Below, piece by piece: positions 37,959-37,967 of a stretch of DNA of 37,967 nucleotides. Source of the stretch: Pseudomonadota bacterium (GTDB lineage: Bacteria > Chloroflexota > UBA6077 > JAJPHF01). The notes under the pieces are model-generated. The model saw only the letters and a program-made list of their open reading frames with translations. It was not told the DNA's origin and did not search any database. How positions within the stretch are numbered: the first letter of the stretch is position 1; every line of letters begins with the position of its first letter. Position numbers and translations under genes: made by a program. The stretch is from positions 1-37,967 of the forward strand of contig JAJPHF010000118.1 of the NCBI GenBank assembly GCA_021325365.1. The letters run 5' to 3'.

Positions 37959-37967
37959 GGCCCATGC

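Overview
The window is 38 kb of GC-rich bacterial chromosome, tightly packed with genes on both strands. Several genes resemble Chloroflexota (Thermomicrobia-like) or deep actinobacterial families: the MurG-like enzyme, a 6-PTPS homologue with an HGAT motif, the molybdenum-hydroxylase accessory set and the small Zn-ribbon proteins. Chloroflexota is my best guess; the phylum is inferred from gene style, since no rRNA is present. There is no prophage, transposase or cas gene. The region reads as core and housekeeping sequence with intergenic palindromic repeats.

Layout: 0.2-5.2 kb holds envelope and stress genes (a secreted Cys-rich protein, a MurG-like glycosyltransferase, an L,D-transpeptidase lipoprotein, Hsp20, a 6-PTPS/QueD homologue). 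5.3-10.8 kb holds an LLM flavin oxidoreductase, a Zn-ribbon NUDIX hydrolase with a 45-aa basic protein upstream, a membrane-anchored C39-like peptidase with its own near-consensus promoter, a secreted Gly-rich protein and lexA with promoter and operator. 11-18.1 kb holds glnA, two small minus-strand genes, map, coaE, a C45-type Ntn hydrolase, a cytoplasmic DHP-decarboxylase/substrate-binding-fold protein and a MscL with a C-terminal zinc ribbon.

18.2-23.8 kb is a seven-gene minus-strand cluster read in the order MoxR ATPase (CoxD-like), VWA protein (CoxE-like), yqeC, mocA, XdhC-like, yqeB and a stand-alone XdhC N-terminal domain. Most junctions overlap or are only a few bases long. The set looks like a maturation module for a molybdenum hydroxylase, probably of the selenium-dependent or CO-dehydrogenase-like type, but the enzyme subunits are not in the window. 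The XdhC function appears split: the GGGC motif is on the 107-aa protein, while the Rossmann domain sits on a partner whose own motif is degenerate.

24-30 kb carries a lipoprotein, three palindromic repeats at exact 70-bp spacing, a short MutY lacking the C-terminal domain, a HbpS/GlcG-like exported protein, a small Zn ribbon divergent from a LysR regulator, and an exported Tyr/Gly/Pro repeat protein. 29.8-36.9 kb is an information-processing run: dprA, topA, an M24 peptidase, xseA, xseB and a DUF212/PAP2-like membrane protein. xseA and xseB are separated by a cluster of palindromic repeats. The window ends with a WYL-domain regulator and a tRNA-Arg with the uncommon GCG anticodon.

Regulatory signals seen directly include two near-consensus -35/-10 promoters (C39 peptidase, lexA), several extended -10 promoters (TGnTATAnT type), a perfect LexA-type operator, an inverted repeat beside the glnA promoter, and strong hairpins at most convergent gene ends. 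Two dispersed intergenic repeat families are each found at both ends of the window.
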